In this document: one piece after another, positions 16,982 to 25,765 of the stretch
Numbering within the stretch: the first letter of the stretch is position 1
How the letters are laid out: every line of letters starts with the position of its first letter
Source of the DNA: Oscillospiraceae bacterium
GTDB lineage: Bacteria > Bacillota > Clostridia > Oscillospirales > Ruminococcaceae
Assembly (NCBI GenBank): GCA_009782265.1
Contig: WRJM01000007.1
Span: 1-33,304, forward strand
DNA length: 33,304 nt
Direction: 5' to 3'
Position numbers and translations under genes: made by a program
Notes under the pieces: model-generated
What the model was told of the DNA's origin: nothing
What the model saw: only the letters and a program-made list of their open reading frames with translations
The model's database searches: none

Positions 16982-19439
16982 TTTTACTTTCACCGAAAAC
17001 CTTTCCCGCTATATCGACCGCGCTTTTTGCGTCTTTTCCGTAAAAATCCGCGCCGATTTTCCTTGCGTAATCCTCGGTCAGAACCGCGCCGCCGACCATG
17101 ACCTTACAGCCGGTTTCAGACTTTAAAAGCTTTACGGTTTCTTCCATAGCCAGAAGCGTCGGGGTCATCAGAGCGGAAAGCCCCGCAAGCTTTACGCCTT
17201 GCCGCTTTATTTCCTCAAAAATAACCTCGGGTGGGACGTCGCGCCCTAAGTCAATAACGTGATAACCGTAGCTTTCAAGCAGGGTTCTGACTATGTTTTT
17301 GCCGATGTCGTGAATATCGCCCTTAACGGTGGCTAAGATGATTTTATTGTCCGAAAAAGGTTTTTCGCCGCTTTTGAAGTTCTTTTTGACGAGCGAAAAG
17401 CAAGCTTCCGCCGTTTCCGCCGACAAAATCAACTGCGGCAGGAATAATTTACCTTTTTCAAATTCTTCGCCGGTTTTGTCAAGCGCGGGGATTAACAGGG
17501 TATTGATGATTTCAAGCGGTGAAAATTCTTCAAGCAGTTTTGCAGTGATTTGCACAGCTTCGGATTTTAAACCGTTCAAAATTGCGTACTGTAGGGGCGA
17601 CCCTGTGTGGTCGCCCGATATATCGGTACTGCCAACCGGAACGGTATCACGCGGGACGCCACGCAGGGCGTCCCCTACAGTGTTCGCGGCAGAAATATAC
17701 ATCGCGGCGTTTTTATCAATGCCGGAAAGCACGTTAAAGGCGCGGACGGCGTCAATCATGTCCCTTTCGGACGGGTTCATAATCGGCAAATCCAAGCCGC
17801 TCTGCAAAGCCATAATCAGAAAATTGCGGTTGATAATGCCGCGTTCCGGCAAGCCGAATGAAATATTCGACACGCCCAAAACAGTTTTCAGTCTTAGCTT
17901 TTCTTTTACAAGCGCAACGGCTTTTAAGGTTTGCATTGCGCTGTCTTGATTTGCGCCGACGGTTAAGGTAAGGCAGTCTATAAAAACATCTTCTTTTTTT
18001 ATGCCGAATTTTAAAGCGCGGTTGAGAATTTTTTGGGCTAAAGCAAGCCGTTCCTCGGCTTTGTCGGGAATTCCGCTTTTGTCAAGCGTTAAACCCACAA
18101 CCGCCGCGCCGTATTTTTTAACCAACGGCAGAATGGTGTCTAAGCTCTCGTCTTCGGCGTTGACGGAATTGACAATCGGCTTGCCGTTGACCACGCGCAA
18201 AGCCGCTTCAAGCGCTTTGGGGTTCGCGCTGTCTAACTGCAAAGGTATGCCGGTTATGCCCTGCACGGCTTTGACGATTTTGGGGAGCATTGCGACTTCG
18301 TCAATCCCCGCCGCGCCTACGTTTATATCAAGAATATGCGCACCCGCGTTCACTTGTTCCGCCGCCATTTTCAGAATATAACCTATATTATTGTCAAGAA
18401 GCGCCTGCTTCATTAATTTTTTGCCTGTGGGGTTTATGCGTTCGCCGATAATGCGGGGGCGTGTAATTTCTACAGCCGTGCTGTATCCGCAGATAACCGT
18501 TCGTAGGGGCGACCCTGCGTGGTCGCCCGTGTTTTTAATTGCGCGGTCTGTGGTATCGCACGGGACGCCAGTATTTGCAAAGCAAATACAAGCGTCACCC
18601 CCTACAGAGGTACGTAATTTATTAATAAATTCCGGTGTTGTTCCGCAACAGCCGCCGAGAATTTTCACGCCGTTCTGCGCGAATTCCGCCATAACAGCCG
18701 CGAATTCCTCCGCCGAAAGGAAGAATTCCCCCGTTTCGGGGTTCGGCAAGCCCGCGTTGGGCTTCACCATGACGGGCAAATTTGTGCAATTAAGCAATTC
18801 CTGCACCAACGGCTTCAGCTCAGCCGGTCCGAGCGAGCAGTTTATGCCGAGAATATCAGCCCCCAGCCCCTCTAAAGTTGCCGCCATGCAGGAAACAGGC
18901 GTACCTGTGAATGTCCGCCCGTTTTTCTCAAACGTTAAACTGCAAATAACAGGCAGGATTGTATTTTCCTTAGCCGCTAACAGAGCGGCTTTAGTTTCAT
19001 ACAAATCGGTCATGGTTTCAATGATGATTAAATCCGCGCCGTATTTTTCGCCCGCCGTTACGATTTCTTTATAGGCTTCATATGCGTCCTCAAAGGTTAA
19101 ATCTCCTGCGGGTTCAAGCAGTTTCCCGAGCGTCGAAACGTCCAAAGCGATAAGCGCGTTTGTTTCTTTTAGGGCTTCCTTGCATATTTTTAACGCTTGT
19201 TTAATTTCTTCGTCAACGTTTATGACGTTGAATTTATTAATACTGAACGTGTTGGCGCAGACAAAATCAGAACCCGCTTCGGCGTAGGAACGCGCAACCT
19301 GCTTTACGATTTCGGGGTTTGAAAAATTCAGCAGGTGGGGGGATTCAACGGGTTCTTTGATTAATTTGCGTAATTCTGTTCCCTGAGCGCCGTCAGCGAA
19401 AATAAATTTTTTGGTTGTTAATAATTTTTTGAAATTCAA
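16971..19439 (-). CDS. metH: Cobalamin-dependent methionine synthase (Hcy, pterin-binding and B12-binding domains; no activation domain)
   Basis: Hcy-domain GGCCGTTPEF; pterin-domain IGERINPTGKK; B12-domain VKGDIHDIGKNIV. Confidence 0.93.
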   Translation of the reverse strand: MNFKKLLTTKKFIFADGAQGTELRKLIKEPVESPHLLNFSNPEIVKQVARSYAEAGSDFVCANTFSINKFNVINVDEEIKQALKICKEALKETNALIALDVSTLGKLLEPAGDLTFEDAYEAYKEIVTAGEKYGADLIIIETMTDLYETKAALLAAKENTILPVICSLTFEKNGRTFTGTPVSCMAATLEGLGADILGINCSLGPAELKPLVQELLNCTNLPVMVKPNAGLPNPETGEFFLSAEEFAAVMAEFAQNGVKILGGCCGTTPEFINKLRTSVGGDACICFANTGVPCDTTDRAIKNTGDHAGSPLRTVICGYSTAVEITRPRIIGERINPTGKKLMKQALLDNNIGYILKMAAEQVNAGAHILDINVGAAGIDEVAMLPKIVKAVQGITGIPLQLDSANPKALEAALRVVNGKPIVNSVNAEDESLDTILPLVKKYGAAVVGLTLDKSGIPDKAEERLALAQKILNRALKFGIKKEDVFIDCLTLTVGANQDSAMQTLKAVALVKEKLRLKTVLGVSNISFGLPERGIINRNFLIMALQSGLDLPIMNPSERDMIDAVRAFNVLSGIDKNAAMYISAANTVGDALRGVPRDTVPVGSTDISGDHTGSPLQYAILNGLKSEAVQITAKLLEEFSPLEIINTLLIPALDKTGEEFEKGKLFLPQLILSAETAEACFSLVKKNFKSGEKPFSDNKIILATVKGDIHDIGKNIVRTLLESYGYHVIDLGRDVPPEVIFEEIKRQGVKLAGLSALMTPTLLAMEETVKLLKSETGCKVMVGGAVLTEDYARKIGADFYGKDAKSAVDIAGKVFGESKNAL
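17591..17678. repeat. GTAGGG-family element inside metH, in frame
   Basis: GTAGGGGCGACCCTGTGTGGTCGCCC ... GGGACGCCACGCAGGGCGTCCCCTAC. Confidence 0.93.
18503..18604. repeat. GTAGGG-family element inside metH, in frame
   Basis: GTAGGGGCGACCCTGCGTGGTCGCCC ... GGGACGCCAGTATTTGCAAAGCAAATACAAGCGTCACCCCCTAC. Confidence 0.93.
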
Positions 19440-19503
19440 GGGGGTTCTCTCCTTATTCTTGGTGTAATTTTTTAAAAATTGTTGATATCATCGTTTTTGC
19501 TAA

Positions 19504-19638
19504 AACCACCCCGTCAATCAGTCTGTGGACTGATTGCCACCCCTCCAAGGAGGGGAATTTGTTTATATATAATCAGAACATTCCCCTCCTTGGAGGGGTG
19601 GCACAAATTTCCGCAGAGATTTGTGACGGGGTGGTTTT
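19504..19638. repeat. Long inverted repeat element with nested variable hairpins
   Basis: AACCACCCCGTC-AATCAGTC...GACTGATT-GCCACCCCTCCAAGGAGGGGAA ... TTCCCCTCCTTGGAGGGGTGGC-ACAAAT...ATTTGT-GACGGGGTGGTT. Confidence 0.93.
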
Positions 19639-19659
19639 TAATGTCGGATATTATTTATC

Positions 19660-19683
19660 GGAACGCATTAATGCGTTCCCTAC
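19660..19683. repeat. GTAGGG-family palindrome
   Basis: CGGAACGCATTAATGCGTTCCCTAC-type palindrome. Confidence 0.85.
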
Positions 19684-19684
19684 G

Positions 19685-20257
19685 TTATGTTATTATACCT
19701 ATTACCGCCGTGACCGATTTACGCGGGATTAACAAATCCGATTCATTCGCGTACAGCCCGATTTTCCGTTTCGCGCCCAGTATGGCAAGTAATTTCTGCT
19801 GAACGGTCAGCGGGAAATCTCCGTAGCCCGGGCTGTAGCGGGTGGTGATTTTTGTGTATTTTTTCTTGATTTCCCGCTCGGCTATATCTAAGGTCTGCTC
19901 GACTGCCGCACTCGCAAGCGCGTCCAAAACCACTGCGCCCGCCATGTCTGCGGCTTCGGTCATTCTGATGAACTCGTCGGCGGGAAGCCCAAGCGTTGCG
20001 GCAAGCAGTACAATTTGTTTGCAGTCTTTTAAGTGCGCTTTTATGTCGTTACCTTGCAATGGCGCGTTAATCTGTATGCCCGAAAATTGTTTAAAGGGAA
20101 ACGTCTTATAAACATAACGCGGGGTGATTTTATCACGCAGTAAAGGCTCATAATGATTAATCAGCGTTTTTATATTTTCGGGAACGTCGCCTTTTATATC
20201 GAGGAATTCAAGCGTAAGGTCAATGTTGATTTTGTTAAGTTCACAGGTCATGGTCAT
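19685..20257 (-). CDS. Stand-alone methionine synthase activation-domain protein
   Basis: RYSPGYGDFPL motif; between metF and an activation-domain-less metH. Confidence 0.85.
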   Translation of the reverse strand: MTMTCELNKINIDLTLEFLDIKGDVPENIKTLINHYEPLLRDKITPRYVYKTFPFKQFSGIQINAPLQGNDIKAHLKDCKQIVLLAATLGLPADEFIRMTEAADMAGAVVLDALASAAVEQTLDIAEREIKKKYTKITTRYSPGYGDFPLTVQQKLLAILGAKRKIGLYANESDLLIPRKSVTAVIGIIT

Positions 20258-21120
20258 AACAGCGACCTGATACTCTCTGTAATTTTCCGCGCTAAAACAG
20301 GCTTATTCATGGTGTAAAGATGAATTCCCGCTGCGCCGTTTGACATTAAATCAACGATTTGGTCAATGGCGTAAGCAATCCCTGCGTCGGCTAAGGCTTC
20401 GGGGTTGTTTTCAAAACGGGCGACAGCCCTTGTAAACTTGGACGGCAGACTTGCCCCCGACAGCATAATCATGCGTTCAAACTGCCTTTTGTTCGTAACG
20501 GGCATAATCCCTGCCGTTACGGGTACGGTTATATCCGCAAGGTTCAGCTTTTCCAAAAAATCATAAAACTTAGTATTGTCGAAAAACATCTGCGATACTA
20601 AAAATTCCGCGCCCGCGTCTGCTTTTTTCTTTAAGTTCCGAATATCCGCAATTAAATTTTCGCTTTCGGGGTGTCCCTCCGGACAGCACGCGCCCGCAAT
20701 CCCGAAGTTATAATTCTGCTTTTTTATAAAACTGACCAAGTCTGAAGCGTAGTGAAAATCATCTTTCGTAGGGGTATCAGGGTTTCTGTCCCCGCGCAAA
20801 GCTAAAATATTTTCAATGCCGTGCTCCGAAAGGTTTTTCAGCGTTTTTTCAATGTCTGAAAAACCGGAATTGATGCAGGTTAAATGCGCGGCGGTTTCTA
20901 CCTTCAGCGTGTTTTTCACGTAGGAAGCAAGATTAATTGTGGATTCCTCCGCACCGCCTGTGCCGCCCGCGCTGTAGGTCACACTGATGAAAGCGGGGTT
21001 TAAGCCCGCTAATTCGTCAAGCGTTCTGTAAACCGTTTCGACAGGGCTGTCTTTTTTCGGCGGGAAAACTTCAAAGGAAAGCACGGTTTTGTTTTGGCTG
21101 AATAAAGATGAAATTTTCAT
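20254..21120 (-). CDS. metF: Methylenetetrahydrofolate reductase
   Basis: MKISSLFSQNKTVLSFEVFPPK; ALRGDRN; upstream ORF extension to 21249 runs through a repeat. Confidence 0.93.
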   Translation of the reverse strand: MKISSLFSQNKTVLSFEVFPPKKDSPVETVYRTLDELAGLNPAFISVTYSAGGTGGAEESTINLASYVKNTLKVETAAHLTCINSGFSDIEKTLKNLSEHGIENILALRGDRNPDTPTKDDFHYASDLVSFIKKQNYNFGIAGACCPEGHPESENLIADIRNLKKKADAGAEFLVSQMFFDNTKFYDFLEKLNLADITVPVTAGIMPVTNKRQFERMIMLSGASLPSKFTRAVARFENNPEALADAGIAYAIDQIVDLMSNGAAGIHLYTMNKPVLARKITESIRSLL

Positions 21121-21141
21121 AAATATATCGCTCCTTTTGTT

Positions 21142-21237
21142 GTAGGGGCAACCCTTGCGGTTGCCCGATGGATTTTGTTTTCTTCGGGTTTCGGGCGACC
21201 GGTACTTAGCTTTGCTAAGTACAAGGGTCGCCCCTAC
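21142..21237. repeat. GTAGGG-family element with nested hairpin
   Basis: GTAGGGGCAACCCTTGCGGTTGCCC ... GGGCGACCGGTACTTAGCTTTGCTAAGTACAAGGGTCGCCCCTAC. Confidence 0.95.
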
Positions 21238-21326
21238 ATTATTTTGCATAAATTTACAGCATAATTTTATAAAATTCCGCAGATAATTTATAAAAAAGCA
21301 ATTTTTTAAACGAAAGGAAATTTAAA

Positions 21327-21671
21327 ATGTATACAAATGATAATACAATAAACAGCACAGACCACGTAGCGGGGAATATGGCTCTTGCCGCCGCCAATCT
21401 GCCTATGAGAGCGATGCGCGAAGTCCCTGAGCCGAACGCAAACGCCGCGCATATTACGGGGCTTGTCAAGGAACGCGGGCGGGTGTCCGGTTATCAGCTT
21501 TCAAGCGGGCAGATTTTGAATAAGCAGGACGCGATTAACTTAGCGCGGGGCGGCGGGATTACCGGCGTGGGGATTTCTTCCCGCAAAGGCAACGAGTACC
21601 TTAAATCCTTACCCGACGGCAGCGGCATGAATAATTTAAACGCGCTCCCGACCGTGTCGGCGGGTTCGTAA
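21327..21671 (+). CDS. DUF3892-like small protein
   Basis: ITGLVKERGRVSGYQLSSGQILNKQDAINLARGGGITGVGISSRKGNEYLKSLPDG; AAAGGAAA RBS. Confidence 0.75.
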   Translation: MYTNDNTINSTDHVAGNMALAAANLPMRAMREVPEPNANAAHITGLVKERGRVSGYQLSSGQILNKQDAINLARGGGITGVGISSRKGNEYLKSLPDGSGMNNLNALPTVSAGS

Positions 21672-21680
21672 TTTTGCAAC

Positions 21681-21760
21681 GTAGGGGACGCCCCATGTGG
21701 CGTCCCGCCGTATAATACGGCGTTTTGTTGTATTTACAGGCGAACAATGTTCGCCCCTAC
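21681..21760. repeat. GTAGGG-family element
   Basis: GTAGGGGACGCCCCATGTGGCGTCCC ... GGCGAACAATGTTCGCCCCTAC. Confidence 0.93.
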
Positions 21761-21776
21761 ATAACGGGTTTTTGAT

Positions 21777-23432
21777 TTACATTTTCATCATGGTTTCTGC
21801 GTAATTCTGCATATTTTCATCTTCCTCGCCGGAAATAATCCTTGCTAATTCCCTTTTTCTTGCTTCATAATCCAAATCCGTGACTTTTGTATACGTCCTG
21901 CTTCCGTCGTCGGATTTTTCAATCAGCAGGTGCTTGTCCGCTTTTGCCGCAATGGACGCAAGATGGGTTACGCAGAGAACTTGTCTGCTCTGTGCGATAT
22001 GGTTTAATTTAGAACCGACTTTCTGCGCCGCACGCCCGCTGATTCCGGTATCGATTTCATCGAAAATCATGGTGGGGATGCTGTCGCTTGCCGCCAAAAC
22101 CGCCTTAATCGCCAGCATAATCCGCGACAATTCCCCGCCGGATGCGATTTTTGCAAGCGGTTTAGGTTCTTCTCCCTTATTGACGGAAATCATAATTTCA
22201 ACGCCGTCCATACCGGTTACGGTTACTTTTTCCTGCTTGATGTCAAAGAAAAGCCTTACATGCGGCATGTCTAAAAACACAAGCTCTTCTGATATATCCG
22301 CCGCTAATTTTTCGGCGGTTTTTCTGCGTATAGCGGTAATTTCACCCGCTGATTTTTTCAAAAGAAAACCAAAGTCTTTGCGCTCTGCGATTAATTTTTC
22401 CGTTATGTCTTCTGAATATTCAAGCTCTGCAAGTTCATCCCGCCATTTTTCCGCCGCGCTGATAATTTCGTCAATGTCAAGCTTATATTTGCGTTTCAGG
22501 TGAAGCAAATCGCTCATGCGTTCTTCAAGCATTGCCGTTTGTTCAGCGTCAAAATTATCGGAATCCAAAGCCGAAAGCTCATCTTTAATATCATTTAATT
22601 CAATTTCCGCGCTTTCAAGACGTTTAATTAGCGCACCGCTTCCGGGCAGGAACTCTGCCGCTTCTTTCAGGCAGGTTCTGCACTGCCTGATTAAATCAGC
22701 CGCACCTTTTTCGTTTTCACTGCCGGATATGCAAATCTGCGCAAGCGATAAATTCCGCTGGATTTCCTTTGCGTTTTGCAGGGCTTTTAACTTTACGGCG
22801 GTTTCCTGCTCTTCGCCGCGTGTCAGTTTATACCGGCTTATATCGTCTGTTTTTTCGCGCAGTAAATTAATTTTTTCTGTTTTTACGCTTTCGTCCGTCT
22901 GCATACGCTTAATTTTTCTCGAAAGCTCCGAAAAGCGTTTGAACACGCTTTCGTATTCTTTTAAAACGAAAGTGAAATCCGCACCCGCGCAGTTGTCAAT
23001 GAGTTCCCGCTGTTTGGCGGTATCGGTCAATGTTTGGCTGTCACGCTGACCGTGAATGTCAATCAGTTCAGACGCGATTTCGCGCAGGGTGTTTGCCGGA
23101 ACAGGTCTGCCGTTAATCCGTGCCGTGCTTTTTCCGTCCGCGCCGATTTCGCGGTTCAGAATGATTTCATCTTCCGCTTCAAAGCCCTGCTCTGTTAATT
23201 TAGCTGATACTTTCCCGCTTATGTCCGTGAAAACCGCTGTTACCAAAGCTTTTTCCGCGCCGCTTCTGATAAAGTCTTTAGACACCCGTCCGCCCAGAAT
23301 GGCTTTTATTCCGCTGATGAGTATGCTTTTGCCCGCGCCGGTTTCGCCCGTGAAAACATTAAAGCCCGCGCAGAAGTTCATGCCGCATTTTTCAATGACG
23401 GCTAAGTTTTCTATATAGATTTCTTTCAGCAT
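21777..23432 (-). CDS. recN: DNA repair protein RecN
   Basis: MLKEIYIENLAVIEK, GETGAGKSIL Walker A, IFDEIDTGISGRAA Walker B. Confidence 0.96.
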   Translation of the reverse strand: MLKEIYIENLAVIEKCGMNFCAGFNVFTGETGAGKSILISGIKAILGGRVSKDFIRSGAEKALVTAVFTDISGKVSAKLTEQGFEAEDEIILNREIGADGKSTARINGRPVPANTLREIASELIDIHGQRDSQTLTDTAKQRELIDNCAGADFTFVLKEYESVFKRFSELSRKIKRMQTDESVKTEKINLLREKTDDISRYKLTRGEEQETAVKLKALQNAKEIQRNLSLAQICISGSENEKGAADLIRQCRTCLKEAAEFLPGSGALIKRLESAEIELNDIKDELSALDSDNFDAEQTAMLEERMSDLLHLKRKYKLDIDEIISAAEKWRDELAELEYSEDITEKLIAERKDFGFLLKKSAGEITAIRRKTAEKLAADISEELVFLDMPHVRLFFDIKQEKVTVTGMDGVEIMISVNKGEEPKPLAKIASGGELSRIMLAIKAVLAASDSIPTMIFDEIDTGISGRAAQKVGSKLNHIAQSRQVLCVTHLASIAAKADKHLLIEKSDDGSRTYTKVTDLDYEARKRELARIISGEEDENMQNYAETMMKM

Positions 23433-23461
23433 AAATTCACCTGCTTTCGGGGGTAATCATT

Positions 23462-23479
23462 GCAGGGGACGTCCCCTAC
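23462..23479. repeat. Short GTAGGG-family palindrome
   Basis: GCAGGGGACGTCCCCTAC. Confidence 0.75.
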
Positions 23480-23480
23480 A

Positions 23481-23927
23481 TTACAGCATGTTATAAATTT
23501 TTTCGTATAAGTTTTTTGCGTCTTTTTCGGTGCGTGTTAAAATAAAAATCGTATTATCACCGGCAATTGTCCCCATAACCTGAGGGAAATTCATATGGTC
23601 GAACGCTTCGCACGCCGCACCCGCCCAACCCGAACGGCATTTTAAAACAACCGTGTTCAGGGCGTAGTCCGCGCTTGTTACCGCCTGTGTGAAAATGCCG
23701 CTGTTGTTTACGTTTTGAAAAGCGTTGTCCGCGCCTTTTTTTGCATAACGGCTTACGCCGTTTTCGGACAGGCTTTTTTCTAAGCCGAGGTCGTTTATAT
23801 CTCTTGAAACTGTCGCTTGCGTGATTTCAAAGCCTTTTTTCTGGAGCTCGGCAATCAGCATGTCCTGATTTTCAATTTCATGTTCGCGTATAATGGTAAG
23901 AATCGCGGCTAATCTTTTTTTTCGCAT
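23481..23927 (-). CDS. argR: Arginine repressor ArgR/AhrC
   Basis: MRKKRLAAILTIIREHEIENQDMLIAELQKKGFEITQATVSRDINDLGLEK; the upstream ORF extension lies in a repeat element. Confidence 0.93.
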   Translation of the reverse strand: MRKKRLAAILTIIREHEIENQDMLIAELQKKGFEITQATVSRDINDLGLEKSLSENGVSRYAKKGADNAFQNVNNSGIFTQAVTSADYALNTVVLKCRSGWAGAACEAFDHMNFPQVMGTIAGDNTIFILTRTEKDAKNLYEKIYNML

Positions 23928-23960
23928 AAAATAATATGCTCCTGATTTTTTAATTATAAC

Positions 23961-24246
23961 GCGAAGCTCCGCTTCGCTACGGGGGACTTGTTCTTTTTGC
24001 TTGTGCGAAAAGAACCAAAAACACAGCCCTGCGGGCGGCTTTATCCTCTTTTTCAAAAGATTCCTTCTTATAAGATTATACACAATGACTGCTACTAATA
24101 AGTTTACGCTGACTATGATTAGGTTTAAAGTAGGATTAGACACCTAATAAGAGGGCGTGGCTCTCCGCAGGAGCGTGTTTTGGTTACTTTTGCACGAGAA
24201 AAAGTAACAGTCCCCCGTTCGGCGGGGCGCAGCCCCGCATTATATA
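23961..24246. mobile_element. MITE-like element copy A, no transposase
   Basis: GCGAAGCTCCGCTTCGCTACGGGGGACTTGTTCTTTTTGC... to ...GGCGGGGCGCAGCCCCGCATTATATAA; ends shared with copy B. Confidence 0.75.
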
Positions 24247-24261
24247 AATTACCCGCAGACA

Positions 24262-25047
24262 TTATTTCAGCGGTCTGATTAGTTTATTATTAACAGCATT
24301 GTAAAAACTGTTTCCCTTTATATCAATCAGTGATAAGCGCAAATCGGATTTCCTGATAACCGCCTTTTCGCCCCTTTTTAACGCCCTGCCCGTTTCTCCG
24401 TCAACCGAAACCGAAACCGTATCGGGCTCGCCGCTGAATTCTACGGTTAATTCATGTTCACCGCCGAAAATCATCGGTCTGCCGAAAAGCGAATGAGCGC
24501 AGAGCGGGGTGAATAAAACGCAGTCTAAGAAAGGCTCGATAATCGGACCGCCGGCTGACAGGGCATACGCCGTAGAGCCCGTGGGTGTGCTCATTATCAG
24601 CCCGTCCGCACGGATTTCAGACACGCTGTTTCCGTTTACCGATAATTTAAATTCCGGAAGCTTCGCGGTAACATCTTTATAAAAAACAGCGTCGTTAAGC
24701 GCGGAAAAACACGCTCCCCCTATAATCACGTCAAGCATCATGCGCGGAAAAATATGGTTTTCCGCTGTAGTCAGCTTTTCAAGCAAATCAAGCTCGTTTG
24801 TTTCCAACGAAGTCATAAAGCCTAATTTGCCGGTGTTAATCCCCAGCAGGGGCTTATTAATTTCTGCCGCTTTTTTGCCGTGGTGCAGAATTGTCCCGTC
24901 GCCGCCGACTGTGATAATTACGTCGCAGTCATTGTGAACCTGCGGCGAAAAAGCCGCGTCGAGCCCGAAGCTTTTCAGCTTTTCCAAAACTTGCTCAATG
25001 ATTTGACGGTCGTCTTTTTTTACGTTTTTGCATACGATTGCTTTCAT
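24262..25047 (-). CDS. nadK: NAD kinase
   Basis: MKAIVCKN start; TVGGDGTILHHG; GINTGKLGF; PTGSTAYALSAGGPI. Confidence 0.94.
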   Translation of the reverse strand: MKAIVCKNVKKDDRQIIEQVLEKLKSFGLDAAFSPQVHNDCDVIITVGGDGTILHHGKKAAEINKPLLGINTGKLGFMTSLETNELDLLEKLTTAENHIFPRMMLDVIIGGACFSALNDAVFYKDVTAKLPEFKLSVNGNSVSEIRADGLIMSTPTGSTAYALSAGGPIIEPFLDCVLFTPLCAHSLFGRPMIFGGEHELTVEFSGEPDTVSVSVDGETGRALKRGEKAVIRKSDLRLSLIDIKGNSFYNAVNNKLIRPLK

Positions 25048-25051
25048 GTAA

Positions 25052-25765
25052 TCAACCCCGTTTAAAATAACAAATAAATTCACGGTTTTTATCGGGTTCG
25101 TTCAATTTTGACTCAACCGTTCCGATAATTTGATACCCTTGTTCCGTTATGAATTTTTCAATATCCCGTACAATGCTGTCAATCAGCTTTTTGTCTTTCA
25201 ATACGCCGTTTTTCATATGCTTTCTGCCGGCTTCAAACTGCGGTTTGATTAAAACCGCAGCGTGACCGCTTGGCTTCAATAAATTTTTAAAAACAGGAAT
25301 AACGGCTTTTAATGATATAAAAGATAAGTCTGCCGCGATAAAATCTACGCTTTCGGGTAAAATTAAAGTCCGTATATCCTGCTTTTCCAGGCAGATTACG
25401 CGGGGGTTTTCTTTCAGCTTCGGGTGAAGCTGATTTTCGCCTACGTCTGCCGCGTATATTTTTTGCGCTCCTTTTTGCAGCATAGCGTCCGTGAAGCCGC
25501 CGGTGGACGCACCCGCGTCAAGGCAGATGTTATCCGTGAAATCTATATTAAACTTTTGGACGGCTGTTTCAAGCTTATAACCCCCGCGCCCGACATATTT
25601 TAACTGCGATGTTATTTCAATGTCCGTGTTTTCCCGTATAATTGCGGACGGTTTTATAACAGTTTTACCATCTGCGGTTACGCATCCGCTTATAATCAGC
25701 TCACGCGCCTTGCTTCTGCTTTCAGCTAAGCCGGATTCAAACAGCGTTATATCAAGTCTTTTCAT
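25052..25765 (-). CDS. tlyA: TlyA-family rRNA methyltransferase / hemolysin-like
   Basis: S4-like N-terminus RLDITLFESGLAESRSKARELI; CLDAGASTGGFTDAML. Confidence 0.92.
   Translation of the reverse strand: MKRLDITLFESGLAESRSKARELIISGCVTADGKTVIKPSAIIRENTDIEITSQLKYVGRGGYKLETAVQKFNIDFTDNICLDAGASTGGFTDAMLQKGAQKIYAADVGENQLHPKLKENPRVICLEKQDIRTLILPESVDFIAADLSFISLKAVIPVFKNLLKPSGHAAVLIKPQFEAGRKHMKNGVLKDKKLIDSIVRDIEKFITEQGYQIIGTVESKLNEPDKNREFICYFKRG

Noticed and set aside
21121-21249. N-terminal extension of MetF in the ORF track
   Set aside because: It is translated repeat sequence; the ATG at 21120 matches the MetF N-terminus.
23928-24143. N-terminal extension of ArgR in the ORF track
   Set aside because: It lies in AT-rich and MITE-like sequence; the ATG at 23927 gives a normal-length ArgR.
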